A stretch of 64,000 nucleotides of DNA from Dromiciops gliroides (taxonomy: Eukaryota > Chordata > Mammalia > Microbiotheria > Microbiotheriidae), in assembly GCF_019393635.1 (NCBI RefSeq), contig NC_057864.1, positions 83,950,882-84,014,881 on the forward strand, given 5' to 3'. A program made the translations under genes and the position numbers. The notes below the pieces were generated by a model. That model was not told where the DNA came from. It did no database searches and saw only the letters and a program-made list of their open reading frames with translations. Position 1 is the stretch's first letter, and the number at the start of each line of letters is the position of its first letter. Shown here piece after piece: positions 21,711 to 33,290 of the stretch.

Positions 21711-23204
21711 CAATATATTTTTAAAGGAAGTTTCCCTCCTCACTCTGTTTATTTTCAGCTTAAGCATTGCTGACAGAATTTTTATAAGACCATGCCATAC
21801 TCTTTTATTCTTCCTCTAGTAATTGGTCAGGTTTTCTATTGTACATATTTCTTCTTTATATATCAACATCAATAAGAACCACTAACTTATCTGCTAAGTT
21901 TACTAGGTATCTACTTCTGTATCATTGGAAAAATCCCATTTTTCTTTCCCCTTTGAATTGCCTCTTTTAGGCTCTGGTATTTAATTCTTCAGCATTGATG
22001 CATCAAAAAATTCATCTTTAATCTCAATAATAAATCCATTTTTGAGAATGACCCACTGAAGAGTAATACATGAATATATATTTGCACTTCTTCACCCTGT
22101 CCATTTAGGCCAACAGTATGGTATAATGAAGTGAGATTTCAGAGTCCTGGGTTCAAGTGAGTCTTCCACTAATTAGTTGTATCATTTAGCACAAATCATT
22201 TAGCAATTTTCTCTCAAATTTAAATTAATATAAACATCTATTAAACATATACTATGTATGAGTTATGAAGCACTGTTCATATTTGCAAAGCACAGTGTAA
22301 TGTTATGCATTGTTCCAGATACTAACATATGACATGGGTCTTGAAGGTTGGATGTAATTTTAACAGATGGAAGTGTTTATGTAGATATACAATATGGAGT
22401 CACTCTACCTGGTAATAGTAACATGTGAAAGAATTGAATGTATTAATACTTATAAAGTACTAATCACAATGCCTTGAATATAGTAGCTATATAATGCCAA
22501 TTATTATTTTATTATTGTTATTTGCATTATTATTGGCAAAAAATAGAGGAGAATGGAAATATTTCAGAATTAGTTAAACAGTATATGTATGTATGTATAT
22601 ATATCTATATATATACATACATATATGTATGAATATTAACTGAAGGGTATATACTTTGTTTAGTCAGTTTATTTCATGTCAATCGTTATTAAATACCTAC
22701 TATGTTCAAAGCACTGTGCTAGAAATCAGGGATATAAGGTAAAAAACAAAATAATACTTTTTTTATTTTACTGTGAAAAGATGGAGTATAACATAAATAA
22801 GTAAAACATATGTTTCAAAATAAAAATCATTTAAAGGGAAGGAACTAACACTTAGGAAGTTCAAGAAACTCTTGAACTAGGAGTTGGTACTTCATCTAAA
22901 ACTTGACATGAGTGAGGGACTCTAAGAAGCAGAGGTGAGGAGAGAGAACATTTTTAAAATAGGGGACTTGATTGACTGAATTTATTGATTGATGGACAGA
23001 TTGATTATGATTGGAAGAAGAGAATTTATTGATTAGGATTGATTGAATGGTACTTACTTTGCTGGACTACTGTGAAAAGAAGTCTTTGTAAGGTATAAGG
23101 TACCATCTAAATGTTATCTATTACTGTTGTTGCAATAATCAACCTCATGGGTTTATTATAAGGAAATCTCTCTTTAAAGTACTATATAAATGTAGTTTAC
23201 TATT
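21711..23204. other. Gene-free stretch with MIR-like remnants and a TA microsatellite
   Basis: At 22112-22215 is a plus-strand MIR-like remnant (GTATGGTATAATGAAGTG, TCCTGGGTTCAAGTGAG). At 22577-22632 is a near-palindromic TATG/TA/CATA repeat. At about 22680-22735 is a worn ATTAAATACCTACTATG...GCACTGTGCTAG motif common in old mammalian repeats. No gene is seen. Confidence 0.6.
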
Positions 23205-23692
23205 TAAAAAATGATGAGCAGGATGCTATCAGAAAAAACTTGGAAAGACTTACATGAGCTGATGCAAAGTGAAATGTACTATATACAAAATAACTGCAAT
23301 ATTGTAAGATGATCTTCTGTGAATGACAATTACTTTCAGCAATACAGTGATCCAAGACAACTCTGAAGGATTTAAGAAAAATGTAAACCATCTACAAAGA
23401 AATAACTTATGGTATCTGAATACACACTGAAACATGATTTTTTTGTTAGTTCCTTTATTAGTTTATTAGTTTATTAGTTTTGTTTCTGTCCATTTTCTTT
23501 CACAACCTGGCTAATGTAGAAATGTTTTGCATGACTACATGCATAACTTATATTGAATTGCATGAGTTCTTATGGGAGGTGTGGGGAGGGAGGGAGGAAA
23601 AGAGAATTTGGAACACAAAGTTTTAAAAAATTGATGTAAAAATGCATTTTTTCATGTAATTTGGGAAAATAAAATTCTAAATAGGTACCAGA
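23205..23692 (+). mobile_element. L1 3' end fragment
   Basis: Starts in the ORF2 C-terminal coding end (AAAAAATGATGAGCAGGATG), runs through the 3' UTR with the GGGAGGTGTGGGGAGGGAGG tract near 23576 and ends at GGGAAAATAAAATTCTAAAT. It is more diverged than the copies at 3.4 and 29.2 kb. A TTATTAGT tandem triplet lies near 23457-23480. Confidence 0.8.
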
Positions 23693-24144
23693 AAAAAAAA
23701 TAATAGGGGAGAAGCTATGCAAAGAGATCAAGAAGCAGAAACAACAAAAAGACTAGAAAGGCTAGAACACAGAGTTCAAGACATTTTATAATATGAAATC
23801 AGTATATATGAAATATTGAATACTTATTATGTATGAGTCAGTCTGATATATACTAAGTGACATGAACTATTAGGCCCTTTACAAGTCTAAAATTTTATGC
23901 ACTACGAACAATTTTCCATATGAGAAAATATCTAGGGAAAATCTGCCTCAAAGTTACACTGTAATTCTCAAATAGCTTCACATGCTTATCTTGATATTGA
24001 ATTTATGCCTTTGACATGTTTGAATACCAGTGACAATTTAGCTTTTCCATTAATATTTTAATTTCTTTTAATACTTTAAATTAACTTATATCACTGAGTT
24101 AAATACAATTCTACCATTTTGAAGTTAGACTTTTTTTTTCTTTC
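23693..24144. other. Gene-free AT-rich stretch
   Basis: Nothing gene-like. A worn MIR-like portion may lie at 23860-23970. A T run at 24131-24139 precedes the L1 target site. Confidence 0.45.
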
Positions 24145-24156
24145 AAATTATTTAAT

Positions 24157-24870
24157 TGGGGGGTGGAGCCAAGATGGCAGAGAGGAATCAGCAAGCTGCC
24201 TGAACTCTACTTCTGTTCGCTCAAAAAGAACATCAAATCAAGCCTCTGGATGGATTCGGCAATGACAGAACTTGCTAAAAGACAGAGAGACACAGTCTTC
24301 CAACCACAGATAATTCAGAAGACTTCAGGAAAAGGTTGGTCTGACACGGCAAAAGGGAGGCACAGCGCAGTGCAGCAGCCCAGCACTGAGGGGGTCAGGG
24401 AAAGTCAGCAGGAAGCTGTGGGCCACAGCCAAACAAATGAGGCCCCTGGATCCTGGTTCAAAAATCTGGTGACCCAGCAGGACAGTGGAAAAATCTACCT
24501 GCACCAGCCAAGAGGGCAAGTTGCCAGCTGGAGGGCCAGGAACAGGATAGGCGGGACTAGGCCCACTGATCCTAGTACACTCAGACAGGAAGTCCAGGGC
24601 AGGGGAACTCCACACACCATAAAGGCCTCGGTGTAAAAAGCCGGTCACACAGTACCTATACCCCTGCACAAGAAGCCCAAAACAGGGACCCTGGTGTCCC
24701 CAAAGCAGGCCTCAACTTAAAAAATAAATAAACTGCAATAATAAGAAGTAAAAAAGAGCCCTCTCCCTTGAGAACTTCTGTATCAATAGAGAAGAAGCAA
24801 ACATAAATTCCAATGAGGACAATACCCTCAATTCAATGACATTAGGGACTTTCAATGTTTCCTGATGAAA
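24157..24870 (+). promoter_or_regulatory. L1 5' UTR with YY1-like motif
   Basis: GC-richer than its surroundings. CCAAGATGGC lies at 24169-24178, twelve bases inside the element. In human L1 a CAAGATGGC word at the same place binds YY1 and helps set the start of transcription, and that role here is inferred from position and sequence. A 157-codon open frame (24163-24636) runs through this UTR but is not an L1 protein. Confidence 0.7.
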
Positions 24871-25084
24871 AGACCAGAACTGAATAGAAAATTTGATCTT
24901 AACATACAAGACTCAGGAGAAGTTTAAAAAGGTAAGCAGAGGGAAAAAAGTTATTCATTTAGGTTAAACTGTTTACATCCCTAGATGGGAAGATAATACA
25001 CATAACTCTGAAGAATTGTAAATGTATTTGGGCAGAGAGGACTTTACACAGAGAGTATAAATATAAATTGTCTTTGATGTGATG

Positions 25085-25530
25085 ATACAAAGAAAATTAA
25101 GGGATTAAAAAGGGAGTCTATGGGGAGGAGAGGAAAGGGGGGGGGTGGAATGGGGTGAATTACATCATATGAAGAGGTAAAAAAAAACTATTACAATAGA
25201 GGGAAAGAAAGGAGGGGTGAACATTGTTTCAACCCTATTCTTATTAGATTTGACTCAAAGAGGGAATAACATATACATTCATTGGGCTAAAGAAACTTAG
25301 CTCATTCTTTAGGGAAGCAAAAGGGGAAGGGAAAGGGGGGGACTGATAGAAGGGAGGACAAAAGCAAGGGAGAAAAGGGTAAAGAAAAGGAGGTGGTGAT
25401 AAAAAGGGAGAAAAGACTGGGGGAGGCAGGGGTAAGAAGCAAAATGTCAGTGAGGAGAAATAGGGTGAAAGAAGGGAGAAAATGTGCAAAGGGGGTAAAT
25501 AGAATGGAGAGGAATAAACAGTTAGTAATA
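25085..25530 (+). repeat. Purine-rich L1 inter-ORF region
   Basis: Nearly all A and G over long runs (for example GGGAGAAAAGACTGGGGG near 25409), broken by a conserved TTAGATTTGACTCAAAGAGG word at about 25245-25264. The same arrangement is found in the L1s at 15.0, 53.0 and 57.0 kb. Confidence 0.85.
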
Positions 25531-28500
25531 ATAAGTGAATGTGAATGGGATGAACTCTTCTATAAAATAGAAGCAAATTGCAGAGTGGATTAAAATCCAG
25601 AATCCTACAATATGCTGTTTACAAGAAACAAATTTGAAGCAGAGAGATACACACAGAGTAAAGGTAAAAGGCTGGAGCAGAATATATTATGCTCCAGCTA
25701 AAGTAAAAAACAAAACAAAACAAAACAAAAAACAGGGGTAGCCATCCTTATCTCAGAGAAAACACAGGCAAAAATAGATCTCATTAAAATAGATAAGGAA
25801 GGAAACTACATCTTGATAAAAGGTACTATAGATAATGAAGTAATATTGATATTAAATATGTATGAGCCTAGTGGTATAGCATCCAAATTCTTAGAAGAGA
25901 AGTTAAATGAGTTACAAGAGGAATTAGACAGCAATACTAAACTAGTGGGGGATCTGAATCTCTCCCTGTCAGAATTAGATAATTCTAGCTGAAAAATGAA
26001 AAAGAAAGAAGTGAAAGAGGTGAATAGATTACTAGAAAAGTAAGACATGACAGATGTCTGGAGAAAATTGAATGGGGAGAGAAAGGAATATACCTTTTTC
26101 TCAGCGGTACATGGCACATTTTCAAAAATTGACCATGTATTAGGGCACAAAAACATCTTAGTCAAATGTAGAAAGGCAGAAATAGTAAATGCATCCTTCT
26201 CAGATCATGATGCAATAAAATTTACACATAAGAACGAGCCATGGAAAAGTAGAATGAAAATTAATTGGAAACTAAATAATTTCATTCTAAAGAATGAATG
26301 GGTCAACAACACATCGTAGAAACAATCAAATAACAATACCCGAGAGAATGACAATAATGAGACAACATACCAAAATCTATGGGATGCAGCCAAAGCAGTG
26401 CTTATGGGAAAATTTATAGCTCTAAATGCTTACACGAATAAAAAAGAGAAAGAGGAGATTAATGAATTGGGCATGCAACTTAAAAAGCTAGAAAAAGAAC
26501 AAATTAGAAATCCCCAATTAGATACTAAACTAGAGATCCTGAAAATTAAAGGAGAAATTAATAAGATTGAAAGCAAGAAAACTATAGAATTAATCAATAA
26601 AACTAAGAACTGGTTTTATAAAAAAAACAATAAAATAGATAAAATATTGGTTAATTTGATTTCAAAAAAAAAAAGGAAGAAAACCAAATTACCAGTATCA
26701 AAAATGTAAAGGGTTATGCTACCACCAATGAAGTGGAAAATAAATCAATAAGTAGGAATTATTTTGTCCAACCATATGCCAATAAATTTGACAATCTAAA
26801 TGAAATGGATGAATATTTACAAAAATACAAAGTGCCCAGGTTAACTGAAGAGGAAGTAAAATCCTTAAATAAACCCATATTAGAAAAAGAAATTGAACAT
26901 GCCATTAATGAACTCTGTAAGAAAAAATCCCCAGGGCCAGATGGGTTTACAGGTGAATTTTACCAAACAGTTAAAGAATAATTAATTCCAATATTATACA
27001 AATTATTTGGAAAAATAGGTTAAGAAGGAGTTCTACCAAATTTGTTTTATGATACACTTATGGTGGTGATATCAAAACCAGGCAAAGAAAAAACAGAGAA
27101 AGAAAATTATAGATCAATTTCCATAATGAATATCGATGTTAAAATCTTAAATAAGATATTAGCAAGGAGATTACAGCAAGTGATCACCAGGATAATACAC
27201 TATGACCAGGTGGGATTTATACCAGGAATGCAGGGCTGGTTCAACATTAGGAAAGCTATTAACATAATCAACCACATCAATAAGAAAACTAACCAAAATT
27301 ATATGATTATCTCAATAGATGCAGAGAAAGCTTTTGACAAAATACAGCACACATTCCTAATAAAAACACTAGAGAGCTTAGGAATAGGTGGAGCTTTCTT
27401 AAAATAATAAACAGTATCTACCTAAAACCATCAGCAAGAATTATATGCAATGGAGATAAATTAGAGGCCTTCCCAATAAGATCAGGGGTGAAACAGGGAT
27501 GTCCATTATGACCCCTATTATTTAATATTGTCCTAGACATGTTAGCTTTAGCAATCAGAGAAGAAAAAGGAATTAAAGGAATTAGAATAGGCAAGGAGGA
27601 AACAAAACTATCACTCTTTGCAGATGATATGATGGTATACTTAAAGAATACTAGAGAATCAACTCAAAAATTACTTGAAACAATTAACAACTTTAGCAAA
27701 GTAGCAGGATATAAAATAAATCCACACAAATCATCAGCATTTCTATACATGACCAACAAAGTCTAGCAGCAAGAGATAGAGAGAGAAATTCCATTTAAAG
27801 TAATGGTAGATAATATAAAATACTTGGGAGTCTATTTGCCAAGACACACCCAGGAAATCTATGAACACGATTACCAAACACTCTTCACACAAATCAAATC
27901 AGATCTAAATAATTGGAAAGATATCAATTGCTCATGGATAGGCAGAGCTAATATAGTAAAAATGACAATGCTACCTAAATTAATTTACTTCTTCAGGGCC
28001 ATACCAATCAGACTACCTAAAAATTATTTTATAGAGCTAGAAAAAATAATAACAAAATTCATATGGAAAAACAAAATATCAAGAATATCAAGGGAAATAA
28101 TGCACAGGAAGGTGGGTTAGCAGTACAAACCTTGAGTGGTAATCATCAAAACTATCTGGTACTGGCTAAGAAATAGAGCGGAGGATCAATGGTATAGGCT
28201 AGGCAAAGGAAACACAGTAGTAAGTGACACTAGTAATGTAGTGTTTAATAAACCCAAAGACTCCAGCTATTGGGATAGGAACTCAGTATTTGAGAAATAC
28301 TTCTGGGAAAACTGGAAGATAGTATGGCAGAAATTAGGCATAAACCAACATCTGACACCTTATACTAAAATAAAGTCAAAATGGATACATGATTTAGACA
28401 TAAGAGGTGATACCATAGGAAAATTAGGAGAGAAAGGAATAGTCTACCTTTCAGATCTTTGGAAAGGCAAACAGTTTATGACCAAACAAGAGACAGAGAA

Positions 28501-29048
28501 TATCATAAAATGCAAAATGGATGGTTTTAATTACATTAAATTTAAAAGGTTTTGTACAAACAGAAGCAATGCATCCAAAATTAGAACGGAGGCAGAAAGT
28601 TGGGAAACAATTTTCTGATAAAGGCCTCATTTCTAAAATATATAGGGAACTAAATCAAATTTATAAGAATCCAAGTCATTCCCCAATTGAGAAATCATCA
28701 AAGGATATGAACAGGCAGTTTTCTGATGAAAAATCAAAAACTATCTATTCCCATATGAAAAAATGCTCTAAATCACTAACGATTAGAGAGATGAAAATTA
28801 AAACAACTCTGAGGCACCACCTGACACCTATTAGATTGGCTAAAAGGACAAAAAAGGAAAATAATGAATGTTGGAGAAGCTGTGGAAAAATTGTAACACT
28901 CATGCATTTTTGGTGGAACTGTGAACTGATCCAACCATTCTGGAGAGCGGTTTGGAATTATGCCCAAAGGTCTGTGAAACTGTGCATACCCTTTGACCCA
29001 GAAACACCACTTTTGGGTCTTTTCCCCAAAGAGATCATGGAAAGGTGA
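25524..29048 (+). pseudogene. L1 ORF2 (endonuclease/reverse transcriptase), complete but broken
   Basis: All domains are present in order. Endonuclease: NVNGMNSSIK near 25533, CCLQETNLKQRDTH near 25610, GDLNLSLSE near 25951, SKIDHVLG near 26125, SDHD near 26200. Reverse transcriptase: [15 protein letters not shown] near 26920, [19 protein letters not shown] near 27104, IIPGMQ-type text near 27215, FADDMMVYL at about 27617. C-terminal Cys/His motif: CWRSCGKIVTLMHFWWNC near 28868-28921. At least seven stops or frameshifts (for example TGA near 25990, TAA near 26041) and an (AAAAC)n expansion at 25704-25735 kill the frame. About 1,170 codons, slightly below human L1 ORF2. Confidence 0.92.
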
Positions 29049-29538
29049 GAAGGACCCACATGTATAAAGATATTTATAGCTGCTCCTTATGTTGTGGCAA
29101 GGAATTGGAAGTTGAGGGTATGCCCATCAATAGGGGAATGGCTGTAAAAGTTGTGGTATATGAATGTAATGGAATATTATTGCACTGTAAGAAACAATGA
29201 ACAGGAGGAGTTCAGAGAAACCTGGAGGGTCTTGCTAGGACTGATGATGAGTGAGATGAGCAGAACCAAAAGAACATTGTACAAATTATTATTAACATTG
29301 TGTGGTGACCTACTGTGATGGACTATAGTCTTCTCACCAATGCAATGGTACAGAAGGGTTCCATGGAACTCATGATGGAGGAGGATCTCCAAATGCAGGA
29401 AAAAACCAACTGTGGAGTATAGGTGCTGAATGAACTTTCTATTTCTTTTGTTTTTGATGCCGTATTTCTATTTTGAGGTTTTTCCTCATTGCTCTGATTT
29501 TTCTCTTATAACATGACTAATGCAGAAATATATTTAAT

Positions 29539-29565
29539 GTTATATATATATATATATATATATAC

Positions 29566-29640
<75 letters not shown>

Positions 29641-29646
29641 TATATA
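29539..29646. repeat. TA microsatellite in L1 3' UTR
   Basis: About fifty TA units with occasional CA and G. It lies at the place where the L1 at 58.75 kb also carries a CA/TA repeat and the L1 at 3.73 kb has a short TATATA, so this L1 3' UTR has an expansion-prone spot. Confidence 0.95.
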
Positions 29647-29824
29647 AGATTACTAGATCACCTGCCATCTATGAAAGGGGGGAGGGAGGGGAGGGACGGA
29701 GAAAAATCTGAAATTGGAAAGCTTGTATAAACGGAAGTTTAGAACTATCTTTACATGTAACAGGAAAAAAATAAATAAAATCCTTTATTAAATGAAATTA
29801 TTTAATCATTTCACAGTACTATGG

Positions 29825-29931
29825 CAACTCATGACTTTTGGAGCATCAATTTAGAGCTGAAAGTGACCCCAGAGGCCATCCTGTCCATCCTCCTCATTTT
29901 ATCCCATAATATTATAAATTATGCATTTTTT
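29825..29931. mobile_element. MIR-like remnant interrupted by an LTR
   Basis: TTAGAGCTGAAAGTGACCCC, CCATCCTGTCCATCCTCCTC and ATTTTATCCC match the order of a common mammalian MIR-associated repeat that ends where the LTR begins. Low certainty on family. Confidence 0.45.
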
Positions 29932-30496
29932 TGTGGTAAAAAAATATGAAAGTTTTTTAACAGTCGGTTAGGATAACTGAAAGATGCCAGTTTTTTTAAG
30001 GACCGCCCTTTTGGGGAGGAGACCAACAGCATGAGCTATGCATGCCAGTCCGCCTGCTGCGCAGGTCAGACTGCCTGCTAGCACTCCACTTCCGGGGTGC
30101 GAGCTTAAAAGGCAAGGAGAGAACTGAAGTAAGTTTTTTTTCCTGCTCTGCTGGTCTCCTGACTGCGCTGCACAGGCTGATGCTGAGGAGAGTTTGACTG
30201 GGCCCGGCTCGCGGTTAGCAGCAGCACGCGCTTGACACGGTCTCTCTCTCCCCAAAGGTGGCCTTCGGCTTTTGGTGAGTTTTATACGGAATATAGACTA
30301 AGCTTAGACTTAAGACAATTTGTATTGTGTTTCTACTTTCCTATCCTTCTAATCAACATCACCTTGTGACTACCATACAATAAAAGCTCTAACTAGAAAA
30401 CCAGAAGCTTCTTCCATTTACTAGTCTGGGAGATAAATTAAGGGAAAGGTTAAAGAGGGGAGATTTATGATCTAATATCCAATTTTAAATCTCACA
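29932..30496 (+). mobile_element. Solo LTR of an endogenous retrovirus-like element
   Basis: 565 bp from TGTGGTAAAAAAATATG to CCAATTTTAAATCTCACA, giving TGTG...CACA ends. It holds the only GC-rich island of the neighbourhood (about 30000-30270), a TATA-like CTTAAAA near 30104 and AATAAA at 30379-30384, which leaves a 3' part of 112 bp. Flanks TTTT and CTTT may be a mutated 4-bp target-site duplication. No internal viral genes adjoin it, so it is a solo LTR. Family inference is mine. Confidence 0.7.
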
Positions 30497-32555
30497 CTTT
30501 CTACATTCCAAAATGTCTTATTACCATAAAGAGTTTATATATTTTTATAGTATATATATTATGGGTGAAAAGAAGCAAAAAAGGTGTCTCTTTGAGTCTT
30601 AAATTAGAATTACATTCTGTGTTCATTGCATTGTTTATACTGTTTTGAAGTTTTTAATATAACATTTCTACATATATTCATAGAGATTGTGAAACATGCC
30701 ATCAAAATTTTAAATTAACATCATTAAAATCTTTGTAGGTATAATTCAGCCCAAAATATTCCCTCAATTCTTAATATGAGAAACACATGATAAGTCATTC
30801 ATTCACTCAATACTTTACCACTAAGGTGTCTTTTTAGTGTTAATTAGTTGAGCTTGATAAAATTAGAAATGCTTTGTGTAAGGGCTGTTAAAATAGGAAA
30901 CTTTAAAAGTGACTTGACACCATATCAACTACTATGCCCTTGCACATTACATGAATAAAGAGCAAAACATAACTTCAAACTTACTGCTGGCTGTTCCACC
31001 ACAGCACCCAAGCCCAATAAGGAAAGTAATTTATCATAGATTAACAATGAAATTACAGTCTACCAGATGTGATTATCTATGAAATGTCCTGCCTGTTGAT
31101 TTCAATTCTGTTGAGATATTAAATGTTAGAAACTGTCATAATAGGCTTAGTGATGATGCACTGTGTTATGCACTCTGCCTACCTAATATGCTAAAGATAA
31201 CAAAAGGGTATTGTGTGTGTGGGTTCATTACATTATGTCCTACTCTTATAGATGATGTGATCTTCCATGGGAGATGTAAATTAAGAAATATTCCTTTTAA
31301 AAAAAAAATAAACCATTACATGTTAAAATGTTAAAAGTATTGGGTTATTCAATAATCAAAAATATCAAATATAGCTATGAAATACCCATGTAACATTTTA
31401 AAGCAATACATTTCTTTCAAATATGGAAAGTTTCATTTTATCTCATTATAAATACTATGCATTTTATTCTTAGACTGCGGGTACAACTCTATTTTATTCA
31501 TATTCTCTAATGGTTGCGAAGAGCACAGCAATTTCCTGTGGATTGTGTTATTCCCTTCCTACCAACCACCTCTTTATTTTAAATTAAGAAACTCTCTGGC
31601 TTCCTCAGTATTGTATCTCTTTTGCAATCCCTGCAAGCTCATGATTCCTTCTTCAATGCCTAACTCATTATGTTCAAATGTGTTTTCCAGGTTATAAAGG
31701 TCTCTATCACCTTTGATTTTATGCATTTTCAGCATATCTTTATTCTCTCTCCCTGACTCCCTTGTTTTAAATATCTATATACCGCCCCTTAAAAATCTAT
31801 TCTTGTAACCCAGTTTAACCCATCAGAACATCATCTACCTTGAAAGGGATAAGTAGTAATTGGGCTTTGAAAGAATGATTCAAGAACCATTAAATATTTC
31901 AAGTTTGTTTCATAAAGATTATTATCATAAATTTCAAACTGGAAGGCACTTCAGTGTTCCTGTAGTCACAAGCACCCCTCCTGTTGCAGATAAGGAAACT
32001 AAGGCTTATGAATCAGAAATGATTTGTCTAAGGTTAGACTGGGAGAAAGTTGTAGAAGATGAAGCTATAATTTGAAATTGATTTCTCTGCCCTTAAGTCC
32101 ACTATTCTTTTCACTCTCTCTTTAATTTATTCAACAAGACATTGCATCATTCATACATACAAAGTTTTGTGAGGCAAATCATAATTTACATAAAGATAAT
32201 TTGACTTTAATATTAGATAAGTTCTGGGACAAACTACATTCTAAAGGAACATAAAAGAAGGAAGCATTACTTCACATATGCAAAATGGCATAGATGAAGT
32301 GATTTTGATTAGAATATAAAGGATGAATATAATTTTAATAGGTAGAGATTGTAAACTCTTCGAAGGAAAGTACACTTCTGGTTTTTTTTAATATTTTCAA
32401 TACCTGATGTGTATATTTATGTATATGTATACATCATACAAAAATTGTTTTGGATTCTAGAATCATCTGAACTATACTATACCTTCTATATTGTGCATAC
32501 ATTAAATGTTATATGTAATGATGCCTTCTATCCTCTCCATATGAGAATTGTATGT
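30497..32555. other. Gene-free stretch with worn old repeats
   Basis: At 31930-32085 is a MIR-associated remnant (CTGGAAGGCACTTCAGTG, GATAAGGAAACTAAGGCTTA), in which a 71-codon open frame (31860-32075) is incidental. At 32345-32400 is a trace of an L2-like end. The rest is unassigned AT-rich DNA without gene signals. Confidence 0.5.
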
Positions 32556-32700
32556 ATTTGTTTAAATACTTATTTTCCCCCTCATTAGAATGTAGCTTCT
32601 TGAGGGCAGATTCTTTTTATTTTTCTTTATATTTTCACTATTTAGTATACTTCTTAGTACACAGTAAGTGCTTAATAAATGTTTTTGATTGGTTGGTTAT
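32556..32700 (+). mobile_element. L2/MIR 3' end remnant
   Basis: GAATGTAGCTTCTTGAGGGC, a T-rich segment, then CACAGTAAGTGCTTAATAAA follows the well-known order of the L2 LINE 3' end. A TACA/CATG repeat follows to about 32770. Confidence 0.7.
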
Positions 32701-32807
32701 AGTAACATGTGCATACATATATATACATGCATGCATACATGCATGCTTATATACATATGTGTCTATCTATGTGTAATATATGCTTTCTCTATCTACTATG
32801 TACTGAG

Positions 32808-32935
32808 GAGGAAGTGTGGTGAAGTGACTATAGAACTGACATCAAAACCAAAAAGATAGGTTCAAGTATGATACCTCTGAAACCTTCTGGCTAAGTAACA
32901 CTGGGTAAGTTATTTAGTCTTTCTATATCTAGAGA
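32808..32935 (+). mobile_element. MIR-like SINE remnant
   Basis: GGAAGTGTGGTGAAGTGAC, TAGGTTCAAGTATGATACCT and AACACTGGGTAAGTTATTTA are worn MIR/core-SINE words on the plus strand. Confidence 0.6.
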
Positions 32936-33079
32936 ATTCTACATCTTTACATATAGAGAATTCCTCAAGGCTATTCAGGGTATTTTTATCACCTTTGTTG
33001 ATATCACTTTAGGGATTATTGGGCCTTTCCATCTGACTTGCAGCTTAAAACTTCCATATGTGTTCTCTACCCCTGTGGC

Positions 33080-33290
33080 ATATGAACTCTTTGAGAGCAA
33101 GGTTTCTCTTGGTTTGCTATTTGTATCACCAACATTTTACTCTGATTTCAGACAAGTAAGTAACCTTTTAAATAAATGATTTATTCATTCATTTACTTAT
33201 GTATTTATATCTTTTCTCTTTTTATAGTCTCAGTACTTAGGATAGTTCCTAGAACTCAGTAGGAACTTAATAAATGTTAAAATGTTTTAG
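33080..33290 (+). mobile_element. L2-like 3' end remnant
   Basis: GAACTCTTTGAGAGCAAGG and, after an AT-rich insertion, CAGTAGGAACTTAATAAATG match the L2 3' end in order. Confidence 0.6.

Larger units (their letters stand above)
24157..29794 (+). mobile_element. Near full-length L1 lacking ORF1, with target-site duplication
   Basis: 5,638 bp between AAATTATTTAAT at 24145-24156 and the same word at 29795-29806. Order: 5' UTR starting GGGGTGGAGCCAAGATGGC, a direct passage into the post-ORF1 text, a purine-rich inter-ORF region, the whole of ORF2 in broken frames, and a 3' UTR with a TA microsatellite and an AATAAATAAAATCC tail end. Compared with the L1 at 55.3 kb, ORF1 (about 600-700 bp) is cleanly absent. 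Two intact ends make this the most complete L1 here, but it cannot be autonomous. Confidence 0.92.

Noticed and set aside
24163..24636. 157-codon open frame on the plus strand
   Set aside because: It lies in the 5' UTR of an L1, starts within the conserved L1 5' end, has no ORF1 features, and the parallel region at 55.3 kb is not open.
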